A stretch of DNA of 64,000 nt, from assembly GCF_030811595.1 (NCBI RefSeq), contig NZ_JAUSRB010000002.1, positions 372,001 to 436,000 of the forward strand, in the 5' to 3' direction. The DNA is from Streptosporangium brasiliense. GTDB lineage: Bacteria > Actinomycetota > Actinomycetes > Streptosporangiales > Streptosporangiaceae. Position 1 is the first letter of the stretch. Each line of letters opens with the position of its first letter. The position numbers and the translations under genes were made by a program. Under the pieces are notes generated by a model that made no database searches, was not told the origin of the DNA, and saw nothing but the letters and a program-made list of their open reading frames with translations. This document shows, piece by piece, positions 28,267 through 38,148 of this stretch.

Positions 28267-28902
28267 ATGGTCCATCAGGCCGCCGAGCCCTCGGATACCT
28301 CTCGCGAAGGCTCGCCCGATCCCCCGCAAAAGCCGGAGCTCCCCGACTCCCAGGAGCCCCCCGACACCCGTTCCAAAGGAGTGAAACGCGTAGGGTGCAT
28401 TGTTTCGATCTTGATGCTCGTGGGCACGCTCTGCACGGCCTTCGCCGGAGGGGTTGACGCCGTCAAAGGGGCTCGCAGCCTCTTCGGGAGGCCCGCACCC
28501 GGCTCCGAGGCCTCGGTCACCGAACCGGTGGCGGCCAACGCCACGCCGTGGAACCCCTGCCAGGTGATGCGGGGCAGCGCCCGGCTCCAGGCCGGCAAGT
28601 CGCTGGTGGCCGCCGTGCGGCAGCCGTACGACAAGAAGGCGAGATACCACTTCGAGCTGATCGAGGTCGGCGGCGACGGCGCCTGGACGGTGGTCCTCCC
28701 ACTGGACCCCGGCGACCCGGCGGCGGGCGGCAGGACCTACAAGATCACGTTGCTGGACGCGGACAGCAGGTGGGTCGCGCACGTGATCGACGCTGCCGGC
28801 GGTGGGAGCGAGACTTCATGGAAGGCCCGCGCCACACCGCCGCGCAGCTCTTCTCTGATCAGTTTTTCGATTTTGCGTTCCCTTGGAACCGGGAACTGCT
28901 GA
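28267..28902 (+). CDS. Hypothetical membrane-anchored protein
   Basis: The protein has 211 residues from an ATG at 28267 (an in-frame ATG at 28249 would add six). There is a Pro/Asp/Glu-rich N-terminus, one hydrophobic helix (CIVSILMLVGTLCTAFAGG) near 43-61 and an outside domain with VAAVRQPYDKKARYHFEL and WTVVLPLDPGD. I do not recognise the family. After about base 28,800 the codons lose their GC-rich third positions and the C-terminal ~34 residues look unlike the rest, so the 3' end may be truncated or replaced by foreign sequence. Confidence 0.5.
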   Translation: MVHQAAEPSDTSREGSPDPPQKPELPDSQEPPDTRSKGVKRVGCIVSILMLVGTLCTAFAGGVDAVKGARSLFGRPAPGSEASVTEPVAANATPWNPCQVMRGSARLQAGKSLVAAVRQPYDKKARYHFELIEVGGDGAWTVVLPLDPGDPAAGGRTYKITLLDADSRWVAHVIDAAGGGSETSWKARATPPRSSSLISFSILRSLGTGNC

Positions 28903-28993
28903 ACCGCATTCATCCCGGGCGGATCTGGTTGGAGCCTCCCGTCCGGGAGCCGGATCGCAGCGAGCATAGGCCAACACCCGTCTTGATCATGAG

Positions 28994-29293
28994 TCATCGA
29001 CGTAAAGCCTTCGATCCGCAATCACGACGCCGCGCATACGTAAACGACGAAGGACCCAGACCGCATGGGCGGTTCCAAGGGGTCGTTGCGACAACCTCTT
29101 GAACCCAAAGCCCGGGTTCCGGGCCCTTCGTGTTGTGGCTTCTCTCCAGCCCCGCACCCGCCGGCCAGTGGTTCTCGGCCTCGTCCCGGATGGAGAGAAC
29201 CGCGGTGCGCCCGTCGTTGAAGGTGAGCCGGTGGACATCCTTCCCGCTAACGCCTCGGAGCCGCGACACGGAGGCGACGTTGCTGTACGGCAC
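28994..29293 (-). CDS. Small hypothetical protein, possibly truncated
   Basis: This 99-residue frame opens with GTG at 29293. The first ~50 codons have GC-rich third positions and a protein-like sequence (VSRLRGVSGKDVHRLTFNDG). The second half, from about 29,140 down, has ordinary codon use and overlaps a GC-rich hairpin (GCCCGG-GTT-CCGGGC near 29,112), so the real gene may have lost its 3' end. No family is recognised. The rest of the 28,903-29,376 interval shows nothing else I can support. Confidence 0.35.
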   Translation of the reverse strand: MPYSNVASVSRLRGVSGKDVHRLTFNDGRTAVLSIRDEAENHWPAGAGLERSHNTKGPEPGLWVQEVVATTPWNRPCGLGPSSFTYARRRDCGSKALRR

Positions 29294-29376
29294 CGCTGTA
29301 CACCACCTTCGTGGACGTACGAGATCGATGCAGCACAGGCTACGCTCAGCCCCGCGCCGTCGTGCTGCTCAGCCGG

Positions 29377-30246
29377 TCACCGTGTCACTTCCTGTATCTG
29401 CCAGCCCCACTTGATTCCGCCGAAGATGTTGACGACGTCCTTCCCCGCCGCGTTCTTGGTCCCGGTGTCCTGCACGAGGAACGTCTCGGCCAGGAACTGC
29501 ACATCAGGATCGGGCCCTCCCCCGACCCCGATCTGGGGTGCGTCGTAGAAACTGCAGACTTTCTTGCCGTAGACCGAGGTGAGTCCCCCGGCGAGATAGA
29601 AGGGGTTGGCGCGCCAGAGATTGTCGAGAGCGGGGCCCAGCGACTTGACGACCTGGATCCATTGCAGATTGTCATTGACGGCAGGATCTCCCTTGCGAGG
29701 GTCCGGCTGGTAGACGACATGCAGGTCGGCCCCGCAGTCCAGGGCGGGGGAGGTTTCCGACGGCCTGCTGACGTACACGCTGTGCGACTGGACGCGGAAC
29801 TCATGCCGGCCCCGGAAACCACCCACATAGTTGAACGCGTAGTGGGTTCCGAACGTCTCGGCGAGATTCCGCTTGAAACCGACGGCCGGATCGGCCGGAA
29901 CATCCTCGTAGACCAGGTAGGGGGAATCGCCCGACCGGCCGAACGGGAGCAAGGCGACCCGGTACGACTTCCCGTTGTGCTCGAAGTCCTTGGACGTGAC
30001 ATGCCCACCGACCGTCGACCCCTGATACCACCCGTGCGGCTGGCTGGGCCGGTAATCCGGCACGAGGTGTGCGGCTGTCTCCGAGAATCGGGTCCGGGAC
30101 GCGACGGCGGCGGACGCCGGCGCGGCGGCGAGCCCGGCCGAGGCGAGGGCGGACAGGCCGAGGAGGCTTCCGCCTTGCAGCAGAGATCTTCGTGATACGG
30201 ATACGTGGGACGGTTCTGCGGGGTCTGTGACCTGGATCGGACGCAT
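29377..30246 (-). CDS. Tat-exported protein of unknown function, paralogue A
   Basis: The protein has 289 residues. The N-terminus has a twin-arginine signal (VSRRSLLQGGSLLGLSALAS) ending near APASAAVA, around residue 49. The mature part contains PHGWYQGSTVGGHVTSKDF, SYRVALLPFGRSGDSPYLVY, FNYVGGFRGRHEFRVQS and a C-terminal FLVQDTGTKNAAGKDVVNIF. The ATG at 30246 has GAGG eight bases upstream. The next gene upstream on the same strand encodes a close relative without a signal peptide. I do not recognise the family; Tat export implies folding or cofactor loading before export. Confidence 0.75.
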   Translation of the reverse strand: MRPIQVTDPAEPSHVSVSRRSLLQGGSLLGLSALASAGLAAAPASAAVASRTRFSETAAHLVPDYRPSQPHGWYQGSTVGGHVTSKDFEHNGKSYRVALLPFGRSGDSPYLVYEDVPADPAVGFKRNLAETFGTHYAFNYVGGFRGRHEFRVQSHSVYVSRPSETSPALDCGADLHVVYQPDPRKGDPAVNDNLQWIQVVKSLGPALDNLWRANPFYLAGGLTSVYGKKVCSFYDAPQIGVGGGPDPDVQFLAETFLVQDTGTKNAAGKDVVNIFGGIKWGWQIQEVTR

Positions 30247-30336
30247 GGGGTTAACCTCGAAATCGTCGGGGCCGGTTTACGCGCTGGGTGCGGGGGTGCG
30301 CTTTGCCGCGCTGTTCGGTCGGCGGCGGGAGCCGTT

Positions 30337-31080
30337 TCACCGCTGTCTTTCCTGCACCTGCCAGCCGTATTTGATGCCGGCGAAGACATTGACCACGGCC
30401 TTCCCAGTCGCGCTCGTGGTCCCGGTGTCCTGTACGAGGAACGCTTCGGCCATGAACTGGACGTCCGACAGGACGGATGTCATATCGGGCACGATGCCGT
30501 AGACGAAATTGAACACCTGGTCGCCATAGATCGAAGTGCGCCCCCCATATTTATAGAAGGGGTTGGGGCGTCCGACGTTGTCGACATAACTTTCGGACGA
30601 TCCGGCGGCCCCGATCCGCCTGGCGACCTGGATCCATCGCAGGGTGCCGTGGACGCCCTGGCGGAGGCCGGGGTCGCAGACGACGTACAGATCGGCACCG
30701 TAGCTCAGATCGGGTGAGGTGTCCTGGTCGGTGAACACGCTGTACGACTGGACATCGAACGCGGGCCCGCCGTGGAAACCGCCCACATACTTGAACGAGT
30801 AGTAGGCGCCGAACGCCTTGGCGAGGGTCCGCTTGAAATCGATGGCCGCGTCGGTCGGAACGTCCTCATAAACCGGATGGGGGGAATCGCCCGCCTGGCC
30901 GAACGGCAGCAGGCTGATCCGGTAGGACTTTCCGTTGCGCTCGAAGTCCCTGGCCGCGGTGTGCCCGCCGATGGTCGCGCCGACCGTCTGCCCCGGCCTC
31001 GCCGGCCAGCCGTGGGGCCGGCTTTCCCGGTAATTCAGAACGAGGTGTGCGGACGGCTTCGGGACCGTTGCTTTCTGCAT
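30337..31080 (-). CDS. Unknown protein, paralogue B (no signal peptide)
   Basis: The protein has 247 residues from the ATG at 31080, which follows GAGAGG by seven bases. It aligns along its whole length with the neighbouring Tat-exported protein (YRESRPHGW, SYRISLLPFGQAGDSPHPVY, FKYVGGFHGGPAFDVQS, FLVQDTGTTSATGKAVVNVF), at roughly half identity by eye. It begins directly at the conserved domain, so it should be cytoplasmic unless exported with its sibling. The 90-bp gap between the genes shows no terminator. The pair probably arose by tandem duplication. Confidence 0.72.
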   Translation of the reverse strand: MQKATVPKPSAHLVLNYRESRPHGWPARPGQTVGATIGGHTAARDFERNGKSYRISLLPFGQAGDSPHPVYEDVPTDAAIDFKRTLAKAFGAYYSFKYVGGFHGGPAFDVQSYSVFTDQDTSPDLSYGADLYVVCDPGLRQGVHGTLRWIQVARRIGAAGSSESYVDNVGRPNPFYKYGGRTSIYGDQVFNFVYGIVPDMTSVLSDVQFMAEAFLVQDTGTTSATGKAVVNVFAGIKYGWQVQERQR

Positions 31081-31136
31081 GAAAGTACCTCTCGATGTGA
31101 TGACTGATGTGACCTTGGGTCTGAAGTGGGCCGGTT

Positions 31137-32663
31137 CTACGGCGTCGCGGCGCCGTCGCAGCCCCAAGCGATTCGGCCAGTGGTGAAGTACGACACCAGC
31201 TTGGCGGGGCACTCCCGCAGAACGGACCCGTGCATGTCGTCGTTGACGGTGAACACCGTGCCGCCGATGGTCGACTGCATCTGCGTCGTCCACTCGTACG
31301 GGGAGATGGCTTCGTAGCGGTGTCCGGACAGCACCAGCGACCCTCCGGTGTGGTGCACCCGGATCTTCTGCACCGGCAGCGGCCAGCCGGCGCAGCCGGC
31401 GGAGAAGCGGCTGGCCCGTCCGGTCACCGGGTTCCGCTCAAGGCGCCGCTGGTACTCCGCCCAGGCGGCGGAGAAGCCAAGCCGGCTGGGGTCCTCGTTG
31501 CAGAAGACCGCCTGGCCCGCTGTCGGGTTGATCCGCTCCGGCGCGTCGGACGGCGGGGGCTCTTGCGGGCCTCCACCGAAGATCTCCTTGATGGTGGGCG
31601 GCGCGGTGGTGCCGGTGGCGTCACGCAACTCCTTGAGCGCCTTGCCGGCCCGCGGCCATTCCGGTGAGGGCTGGATGGCAAGCATGGCGACCATCGCGCC
31701 GTCGGCGGCCATCGCCAGATCGGTGTACCGCCTCGGGGTCTCGTCGTAGGCGCGGCGGAGCGCCAGGATCGCGGTCCGCACCTGCGCCGGGGTGGTACCG
31801 AAGCCGTAGGTGCCGTGACGCTGTGCGATCCACGCCGCCATGCGGGAAAAGTTGCGCTCGGACGCCGCGGTGCGTCCGTTCTCGAAGTCGTCCAGGCGGA
31901 ACCGCGGAAGCGCCACGCTGTCCAGGAACATGCGCCCCACGCTGCCGGGGAAGGTACTGCGGTACACCGCGCCGAGCCAGGTGCCCCAGGACACGCCGAA
32001 GAAGTCGAGCTTCCGCTCGCCCAGTGCGATCCGCACCCGATCAAGGTCGCGGGCCATGGTCACCGTGGTGAGTCCGCCGAGGAAGCCGGGGTCGGATCGT
32101 CCGCAGGCTCCATTGTGGTCCACCTCGCTGTCATAGACGCGCCTGGCCGCCTCCTTGGTCAGCGGCCCCGGCGCTGGCGGCTTTCCACCAGGATGCGAGC
32201 AGTTGACCTTGGTGCTGTAGCCGACTCCGCGAGGATCGAAGCCGATCAGGTCGTACCGGTCGTTGAGCCGGGCGTTCGTCTCGCTCATCATGATGATCTC
32301 GACGGGCATGAGGTATCCGCTGCCGCCGGGCCCGCCCGGGTTGAGCGCCAGGCTGCCCAGTCGGTGCACCTGATCCACGGCCTTGAGCCGGGTGATCGCG
32401 ATGGTGATCTGCCGGCCGCGCGGCTTGCGGTAGTCCAGCGGAACGCTGACTGTTCCACACTCCATACTGCCCAGCAGGGCGCGGACCTTCGGTATCCGTT
32501 CGTCGGGGACGCCGGTGCCGTGGATCGCTTCATCCGAGTAGGCGGGGCAGGTGCGCCAGCTGACCGCCCGCTCGGGTTGTCCTGCCGTCGCCGTCGCGGC
32601 GGGCGGACCTGCGAGCAGGACCGCCAGCGCGATGGCGCCTGCAGCTATCGGAACCGGGAACAT
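31137..32663 (-). CDS. Secreted alpha/beta hydrolase, tripeptidyl aminopeptidase-like (peptidase S33 type)
   Basis: The protein has 508 residues from the ATG at 32663, with GAGG seven bases upstream. A signal peptide (IAAGAIALAVLLAGPPAATA) opens it. The fold has the oxyanion segment LNPGGPGGSG, a nucleophile elbow GVSWGTW (Ser between Val and Trp), and a C-terminal TAP-like domain. There the acid position lies in HRYEAISPYEW (Glu where relatives have DPVTP) and the His in NDDMHGS. Family members cut N-terminal tripeptides or hydrolyse esters. It lies 78 bp after the MacB-type permease on the same strand and may be the last gene of that operon. Confidence 0.82.
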   Translation of the reverse strand: MFPVPIAAGAIALAVLLAGPPAATATAGQPERAVSWRTCPAYSDEAIHGTGVPDERIPKVRALLGSMECGTVSVPLDYRKPRGRQITIAITRLKAVDQVHRLGSLALNPGGPGGSGYLMPVEIIMMSETNARLNDRYDLIGFDPRGVGYSTKVNCSHPGGKPPAPGPLTKEAARRVYDSEVDHNGACGRSDPGFLGGLTTVTMARDLDRVRIALGERKLDFFGVSWGTWLGAVYRSTFPGSVGRMFLDSVALPRFRLDDFENGRTAASERNFSRMAAWIAQRHGTYGFGTTPAQVRTAILALRRAYDETPRRYTDLAMAADGAMVAMLAIQPSPEWPRAGKALKELRDATGTTAPPTIKEIFGGGPQEPPPSDAPERINPTAGQAVFCNEDPSRLGFSAAWAEYQRRLERNPVTGRASRFSAGCAGWPLPVQKIRVHHTGGSLVLSGHRYEAISPYEWTTQMQSTIGGTVFTVNDDMHGSVLRECPAKLVSYFTTGRIAWGCDGAATP

Positions 32664-32741
32664 GGATGTACCTCGCTTTCGTGATGGGGTGAGAGTCTGA
32701 GTCAGCGCGAGGCGAGGCTGCCGGACGGCGCGGAACCGCAC

Positions 32742-33934
32742 TCAGGTGGCGGTCAGGGCGATCGTCGGGGACAGGCGGGCTGCGCGCATGGCGGGATAGA
32801 TGCCGGCGATCGTGCCGATGACGAGCGTGGCGCCGACCGCTCCGCCGATCGCCCACGGCGGCACGACGGGCGGCCAGCCCCTCGACAGCGCGTAGCCGGC
32901 CGTCGCCAAGGCGCCCAGCACCGCCCCGGCGACGCCGCCAAGCGCGGAGAGCAGTAGGGACTCCGACAGGAACTGGATGCGGATCTGCCCCCGGGTGGCC
33001 CCCAGGGAGCGGCGCAGGCCGATCTCCTTGCGGCGCTCCAGCACCGAGACCACCATCGTGTTGGCTACGCCGACCCCGCCGACGAGCAGTGCCACCGCGC
33101 CGAGTCCGAGTAACAGGCTGGTGAACGCGTCCGCTGCGGCGGCCCGTGCGGCCAGCGCGTCCGAGGGCCTGCTGACCTCGACCTCCTCCGGGTTCTCCGG
33201 ATTGGCGGTGCGCGGCAGCACCGCCCTGACGGCCTCCACCGCCTCCTCGGCAGAACGCTCGTAGAGCGTCGTGGGGTGCCCGTCGAAGCCCAGGTAGGTC
33301 TCGGCAGCGGGGAATCCGACAAGCGCCGAGCGTTCGATCTCCGGGGCGAGCGGCATCGGCCCCAGGATGCCGATGACGGTGAACCATCGGTTGCCCACCC
33401 ACACCCGCACGCCGGTCCTGACGAGGCCGAGCCGCCTGGCGGCCTCCGAGCCGAGCACGATGGCGGGTTCCCGTTCGGTGGCGGCGTTTAGCCATGTCCC
33501 CTTGGAGACGCCACCCTCCAGTGTGACCAGCAGCTCGGCGCTCGCGGCCTGGACGGAGATGCCGCCGGTCACCGCCTCGGGGATGTGGTCGGTGCGCCGC
33601 ACGGTGCTGTCGACCGTCCCGGTGGCCGAGGCCGTGAGGACGGGGGCGATACGTTTGATCATGCTCAGCGCGGAGGTGGGCAGCTTGGCCTCCTCCCCGA
33701 ACAGGGTTCGGCCGGGCGCGACGGTGAGCAGGTTGGTGCCGAGCCGGTCGAGCTGGCGCAGCAGCTGCTCCCGCGACGAGGACGAGATGCCGATCACCGC
33801 GATCATGGCGGCGATGCCGATGGCGATGCCGAGTGCGGACAGGATGACCCGGGTGGGGCGGGCCCGTAGCCCGGACGCCCCGACACGCAGCACGTCGACG
33901 GCAGCAAGCCGGGCAGGTGACAGCTTCGCGTGTG

Positions 33935-33938
<4 letters not shown>
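32742..33938 (-). CDS. MacB-type ABC transporter permease (FtsX-like)
   Basis: The protein has 398 residues. There is a first helix with SALGIAIGIAAMIAVIGISS, a large extracytoplasmic domain, then three helices including LGLGAVALLVGGVGVANTM, RRKEIGLRRSLGATRGQIR (the FtsX coupling motif) and ATLVIGTIAGIYPAMRAARL. It should form the membrane part of a MacB-like exporter together with the ATPase and the HlyD adaptor. ATGA overlaps join it to the ATPase (33935-33938). Confidence 0.9.
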
Positions 33939-34650
<712 letters not shown>

Positions 34651-34654
<4 letters not shown>

Positions 34655-35715
34655 GTGGCGGGCACCCCGACCTGCATGCCCTCCACGAGGCCGGTGCCGC
34701 CGATCTCCACCTTGCCACCGCCGAACACGCCGATCTCCACCGGCACGATCCTGGTGGCGGAGCCTTCGACGACCTCGACGCCGAACCCGCCTTCGCGCAG
34801 CGCCAGCAGCGCCTCGACCGGTACGGCGAGCACGTCCTCATGGCGTTCGCTCTCCAGTTCGACGTCGACCGGGGCCTGGTCGAGCTTGGTGCGTGGCGTC
34901 TTGTTCAGGGTGATGTCGACATCGACGGTGGTCTCGCCGCTGTCCTGGCCCTGCCCGGACCTGGCGGACCTGGCGACCGTACCCACCAAGGTGATCTCCC
35001 CGCCGATCCGCTCGCCGCCCGGCAGCTTGACGGCGACCCTGGCACCCTTCCTGGCCAGTGCCTGGTCGTCGGTGTCGAGATCCACGTGCACCAGCCGCCG
35101 GATGCCGCTGACCGTGAGCACCGCTCGCCCCGGGCCGACACGCCCGCCGACATCGACCTTCGCCTCGGTCACCCGGACCGCGGCAGGCACGAACACGACC
35201 TGCGTCGCGTCCACCCACCCCGTCCTCGGCAGGCCCAGATCGTCCTGCCACTGCCTGACGGCCAGGTAGGTCGCGTAGCTGAAGCGCTCGTCCACGGTCA
35301 GCGAGCCGCCGTAGCCGAGCGCCTTCAGGTTGCGCTCCAGCTGCTCGACGTCCGGGCCTTGGGTGACGCCCTGCCGCAGCTCCCGGTAGAGCGGCAGCCC
35401 GCCGTACATCAGCACGAGCGGCTTCCGATCGATCTTGAGCAGCGGGCGGCCGCGGCGGATCACCGTGCCCTCGGCGGCCACCCAGGTCACGGTTCCGGCC
35501 GCGCCGCTGGTCAGGAGGCGCTCGCCGGAGTAGGTGAGCGCGCCGTCCACGGTCTTGGTGTCCACCAGGTCCTGCCTGATGATCGTCGCGGTCGCCGGGA
35601 CCGGCTGCCTGCTCGGCGGGGCGGTGCCGCCGTCGCCGTCGAACAGGACCAACGCCGTCCAGGTGGCCGCCACCGCGAGCAGGGCGACGCCGCCGCGCGC
35701 GAGAAGCTTCTTCAC
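34651..35715 (-). CDS. HlyD-type efflux adaptor with peptidoglycan-binding domain
   Basis: The protein has 354 residues from a GTG at 35715 that overlaps the upstream stop (GTGA). The N-terminal helix is VALLAVAATWTALVLF. A PG_binding_1-like repeat is visible as VEQLERNLKALGYGG and YATYLAVRQWQDDLGL, followed by adaptor beta-barrel segments (VRVTEAKVDVGGRVGPG). Adaptors of this Gram-positive type dock on a MacB-like transporter and may hold it to the cell wall. All operon neighbours support that role. Confidence 0.83.
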
Positions 35716-36260
35716 GGCTTGAGTGGCAGATCGGCGGAGAACTGCTTGCACGCCTCGTGGGCGTCCTTGACCTTCTGCTCCGGGGTTCCCGCCGGAACGT
35801 TGATCTCGATCCGCCCATCGGCGCCGGGGTCGAGCATGTCGATGCCGTGCTGGCGCATGCACTGGGCGAGCTTGACCAGCATGTCGCGCTCCTTCGCATC
35901 GATGCCCTGCCCCTTCTCGCCTACCGCGGCCTGCATGAACTGCTTGCACGCCTCCTGGGCCTTCTGGACCTTCCGCTCCTCTCCCTTGCGTTCCTGGATC
36001 GCGATCGGGCCTCCCGGCTCGGGATCGGGCATGTCGACGCCGTGCTCACGCATGCACTGGGCGAACTTGAGCGCCGCCTCCCGCTTGCCGGTGGGAGCCG
36101 AGGACGGGTCCGACGCCGTGGATCTGGCCGTGCCGCCGTTCGCGCCGACGACGCCGCCGCCACCGGTTTCCGCACCGCACCCGGCGAGCGCCAGGGCCAG
36201 TATCGGTACGGCCAGCAACAGCCGGATGTTCGTATCTCTCCTCTTGCCGAGATGGGTCAC
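35712..36260 (-). CDS. Lipoprotein with duplicated CMRxHG domain
   Basis: The protein has 182 residues from a GTG at 36260 with GGAG eight bases upstream. The signal peptide ends in LALAGC, a clear lipobox. The mature protein holds two copies of a unit: FAQCMREHGVDMPDPEPGG...QEACKQF and LAQCMRQHGIDMLDPGADG...HEACKQF. Each has two Cys that could pair. I know this motif from actinobacterial lipoproteins next to HlyD/MacB genes, but not its function. It is the first gene of the export operon, translationally coupled to the adaptor. The 275 bp upstream hold no gene and probably the operon promoter. Confidence 0.78.
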   Translation of the reverse strand: MTHLGKRRDTNIRLLLAVPILALALAGCGAETGGGGVVGANGGTARSTASDPSSAPTGKREAALKFAQCMREHGVDMPDPEPGGPIAIQERKGEERKVQKAQEACKQFMQAAVGEKGQGIDAKERDMLVKLAQCMRQHGIDMLDPGADGRIEINVPAGTPEQKVKDAHEACKQFSADLPLKP

Positions 36261-36535
36261 TTCAACGACTCCGGTGTCAAAGATGGGAAGTTCAAGATCG
36301 CCCTTACCGGCGGCCGACATCCGATGAGAACTGCCTTCAGGCATGAGGTATCGGCCGGCCGTGCGGTTGGCTGGGCCGGCAGAGCAGGATGAGGCGTGCC
36401 GCCGAGGTGGGCGGTCGGGGTTCGCCGCACGCGCGTGTCGCCGTCAAGTCCCTGGTGGGCGTGGCCGGGACGGCCTGCGGCGTGGAGGTCCGCACCTCGC
36501 CGGGGCGGGGAGGTCGCTGGACCCGGTTTACGTCG

Positions 36536-37216
36536 TCAACTGGTAGTGGTGCTCAGGCCGGGGCCCTCGTCCTTACCGCCGCGCTCGATGTTGTCAGTGG
36601 GACCGTTGTCTTGCTTGTTCTCGTTGCCGGGCGGGTTGGCGGGGAGATGCAGGGGAGTCACCACGCAGGTTGAGACCGGCCTCTTGACTACCCGCAGCGA
36701 GGTCGCGACAGGTGGTCTGTCCGGGCCGGCCTGATCCGTGGAGATCGCCAGGACCAGCGTCTGGTCCGGCCCGATCTGCCCCTTGCTGATCGTGAACGTG
36801 ATCCCCTTGCCGTCCCTGCCGACCCCGACCTGCGTCCGCCCACCCGCGGTCGCCTGCTCGCCCCGAGGCTCCTGACAGGTCTGGTCCGCGGGCAGGTAGT
36901 CGACCACCGCCGTGATCCCCACCTCGGCGAGCTTGGCCTCCAGTTCGCCGGAATCGCGGAAGGCGTTGATCTGCACCTCGACCGATCCGTCCGCTCCCTT
37001 GACCACCGCGTAAGCCGGTGTTCCGGCTCCGCCGAACAGGGTGAGCGCCACCGTGGCGGCCGCCGCGGCCCCCGCCACCGCGGCGGACAGCCCCAGGGCA
37101 CGACGGCTTGGGCCACGTCGCACCGGTGTCCGGGCAGCCATGCCCTTTTCCGCCAGCCTCCTGATGGTCACTTCTTTGAGTGCACTGAGCAGGCGCTCTT
37201 CGAAGGTGTCGTTCAT
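36536..37216 (-). CDS. Membrane protein, probable anti-sigma factor for the upstream ECF sigma
   Basis: The protein has 226 residues: a short cytoplasmic N-terminus (MNDTFEERLLSALKEVTIRR), one helix near residues 44-62 (AAVAGAAAAATVALTLFGG), and an outside domain with two Cys and a Lys/Asp/Gly-rich tail. The start overlaps the stop of the sigma gene as ATGA, the usual layout of sigma/anti-sigma pairs. No zinc-binding anti-sigma motif is visible, so the role is inferred from position and topology. Confidence 0.7.
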   Translation of the reverse strand: MNDTFEERLLSALKEVTIRRLAEKGMAARTPVRRGPSRRALGLSAAVAGAAAAATVALTLFGGAGTPAYAVVKGADGSVEVQINAFRDSGELEAKLAEVGITAVVDYLPADQTCQEPRGEQATAGGRTQVGVGRDGKGITFTISKGQIGPDQTLVLAISTDQAGPDRPPVATSLRVVKRPVSTCVVTPLHLPANPPGNENKQDNGPTDNIERGGKDEGPGLSTTTS

Positions 37217-37758
37217 GCCTGTCCCTCCACGTACACAGCCGACGGCGAAGCGACGTTTCCCAGGGCGCGTCTGGCCCGATGCAACCGGACTCGTGCGGTG
37301 ACCTTCCCGATGCCCAGAGCCGCGGCGGCCTCGGTGACGGTGAGCTGGTCGTGCACCACGAGCTCCAGCACGGCCCGCTCTCCCTCGGGTAGGTTGCCCA
37401 TGGCCTCCAGAGCGCGCCGCGTCTGGCGCGCGGCGTCGATCCGCTCCTCCATCCGGACGAGATCGTTGTCGTCCATCATCCGTCTGCCCGCGACGCGGCC
37501 GGTCGCCCGCGCCTCACGAGCCGTCCGGCGATGGTGGGCCGCGACGACGTTGCGCGCCACGCCGTACAACCATCCGATCTCGCCGCCCCGACTGGAACGG
37601 TAGGTGTCCGCTGAGTCCAAAACCGCCAGGAAGATGTCGGCGGTCAGATCGGCGGCCAGATGGGGATCACTCACCCGGCGTACGACGAACCGCATGACAG
37701 CATCGACGTGGCGGCGGTAGAAGGCCTCGATGGCCATGGGATCTTCACTGAGGCGCAC
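37213..37758 (-). CDS. ECF-type RNA polymerase sigma factor
   Basis: The protein has 181 residues from a GTG at 37758, preceded by GGGAG at eight bases. Sigma-2 is visible as FYRRHVDAVMRFVVRRV and ADLTADIFLAVLDSADTYR with GWLYGVARNVVAAHHRR. Sigma-4 has LPEGERAVLELVVHDQLT and AAAALGIGKVTARVRLHRAR as the helix-turn-helix. It should direct transcription of a small regulon, perhaps the exporter operon that follows the anti-sigma gene. A -35/-10 pair could not be assigned by eye. Confidence 0.9.
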   Translation of the reverse strand: MRLSEDPMAIEAFYRRHVDAVMRFVVRRVSDPHLAADLTADIFLAVLDSADTYRSSRGGEIGWLYGVARNVVAAHHRRTAREARATGRVAGRRMMDDNDLVRMEERIDAARQTRRALEAMGNLPEGERAVLELVVHDQLTVTEAAAALGIGKVTARVRLHRARRALGNVASPSAVYVEGQA

Positions 37759-37792
37759 CGGCCTCGCTCCCTTCGTCGTCCGCCTTACACCT

Positions 37793-37960
37793 CTACTTGG
37801 ACCGAGCATCCCAAAGCGTTTCAAAGTGATCGGGCAGGTCGGCTTCGCCGTTCTCCACCCGGTACAGCTTGACCTTGTTGATCTGCTTGATCCGAGGTAG
37901 CAGGTCAAAGTCCAGAAGCCTGGTGATGCCGAACCCGGCTTCGGACTGGCCATGGGAGTC
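37793..37960 (-). pseudogene. Tn3-family transposase, C-terminal fragment
   Basis: The minus strand reads 55 codons from an internal GAC to a [26 protein letters not shown] and [11 protein letters not shown] match the DDE-domain region of Tn3-family TnpA (THGQSE...LGF.LLPR...LYR). Both the rest of the catalytic domain and the long N-terminus are absent, so only a relic remains. Confidence 0.75.
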
Positions 37961-37965
37961 GAGGC

Positions 37966-38113
37966 AAGCCGCAGTCGCAAAAGAGCGCCAACCCCACCCA
38001 CGCCAAGCCCCACGGCCCGGGAGAACGCGCCGATGCCGTCCTGAAGACCTGGCGCATCCTGCGAAAACAGGGCTGCTGCCCCTTCGTGAAGATCAGCTCG
38101 TCAAAGCGATCTC
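37966..38113 (+). pseudogene. IS5-type transposase, C-terminal fragment (frameshifted)
   Basis: The plus strand reads [20 protein letters not shown] and LRKQGCCP in one frame and then [10 protein letters not shown] in the next. This matches the C-terminal end of IS5-family DDE transposases ([28 protein letters not shown]...QLAKAI). The upstream catalytic part is missing. It abuts the Tn3 fragment, so two dead elements meet here. Confidence 0.72.
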
Positions 38114-38148
38114 TGTCCGCCGGCTTCGCCAGGAAGGACGAAAAACGT

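Noticed and set aside
28128-28457. 109-residue plus-strand frame starting in the A+T-rich patch
   Set aside because: No ribosome site, and its second half is an out-of-frame reading of the hypothetical membrane protein.
29385-30389. 334-residue minus-strand frame over the Tat-exported gene
   Set aside because: Ser/Arg/Pro-rich shadow of the 289-residue frame, which has a Tat signal and a paralogue.
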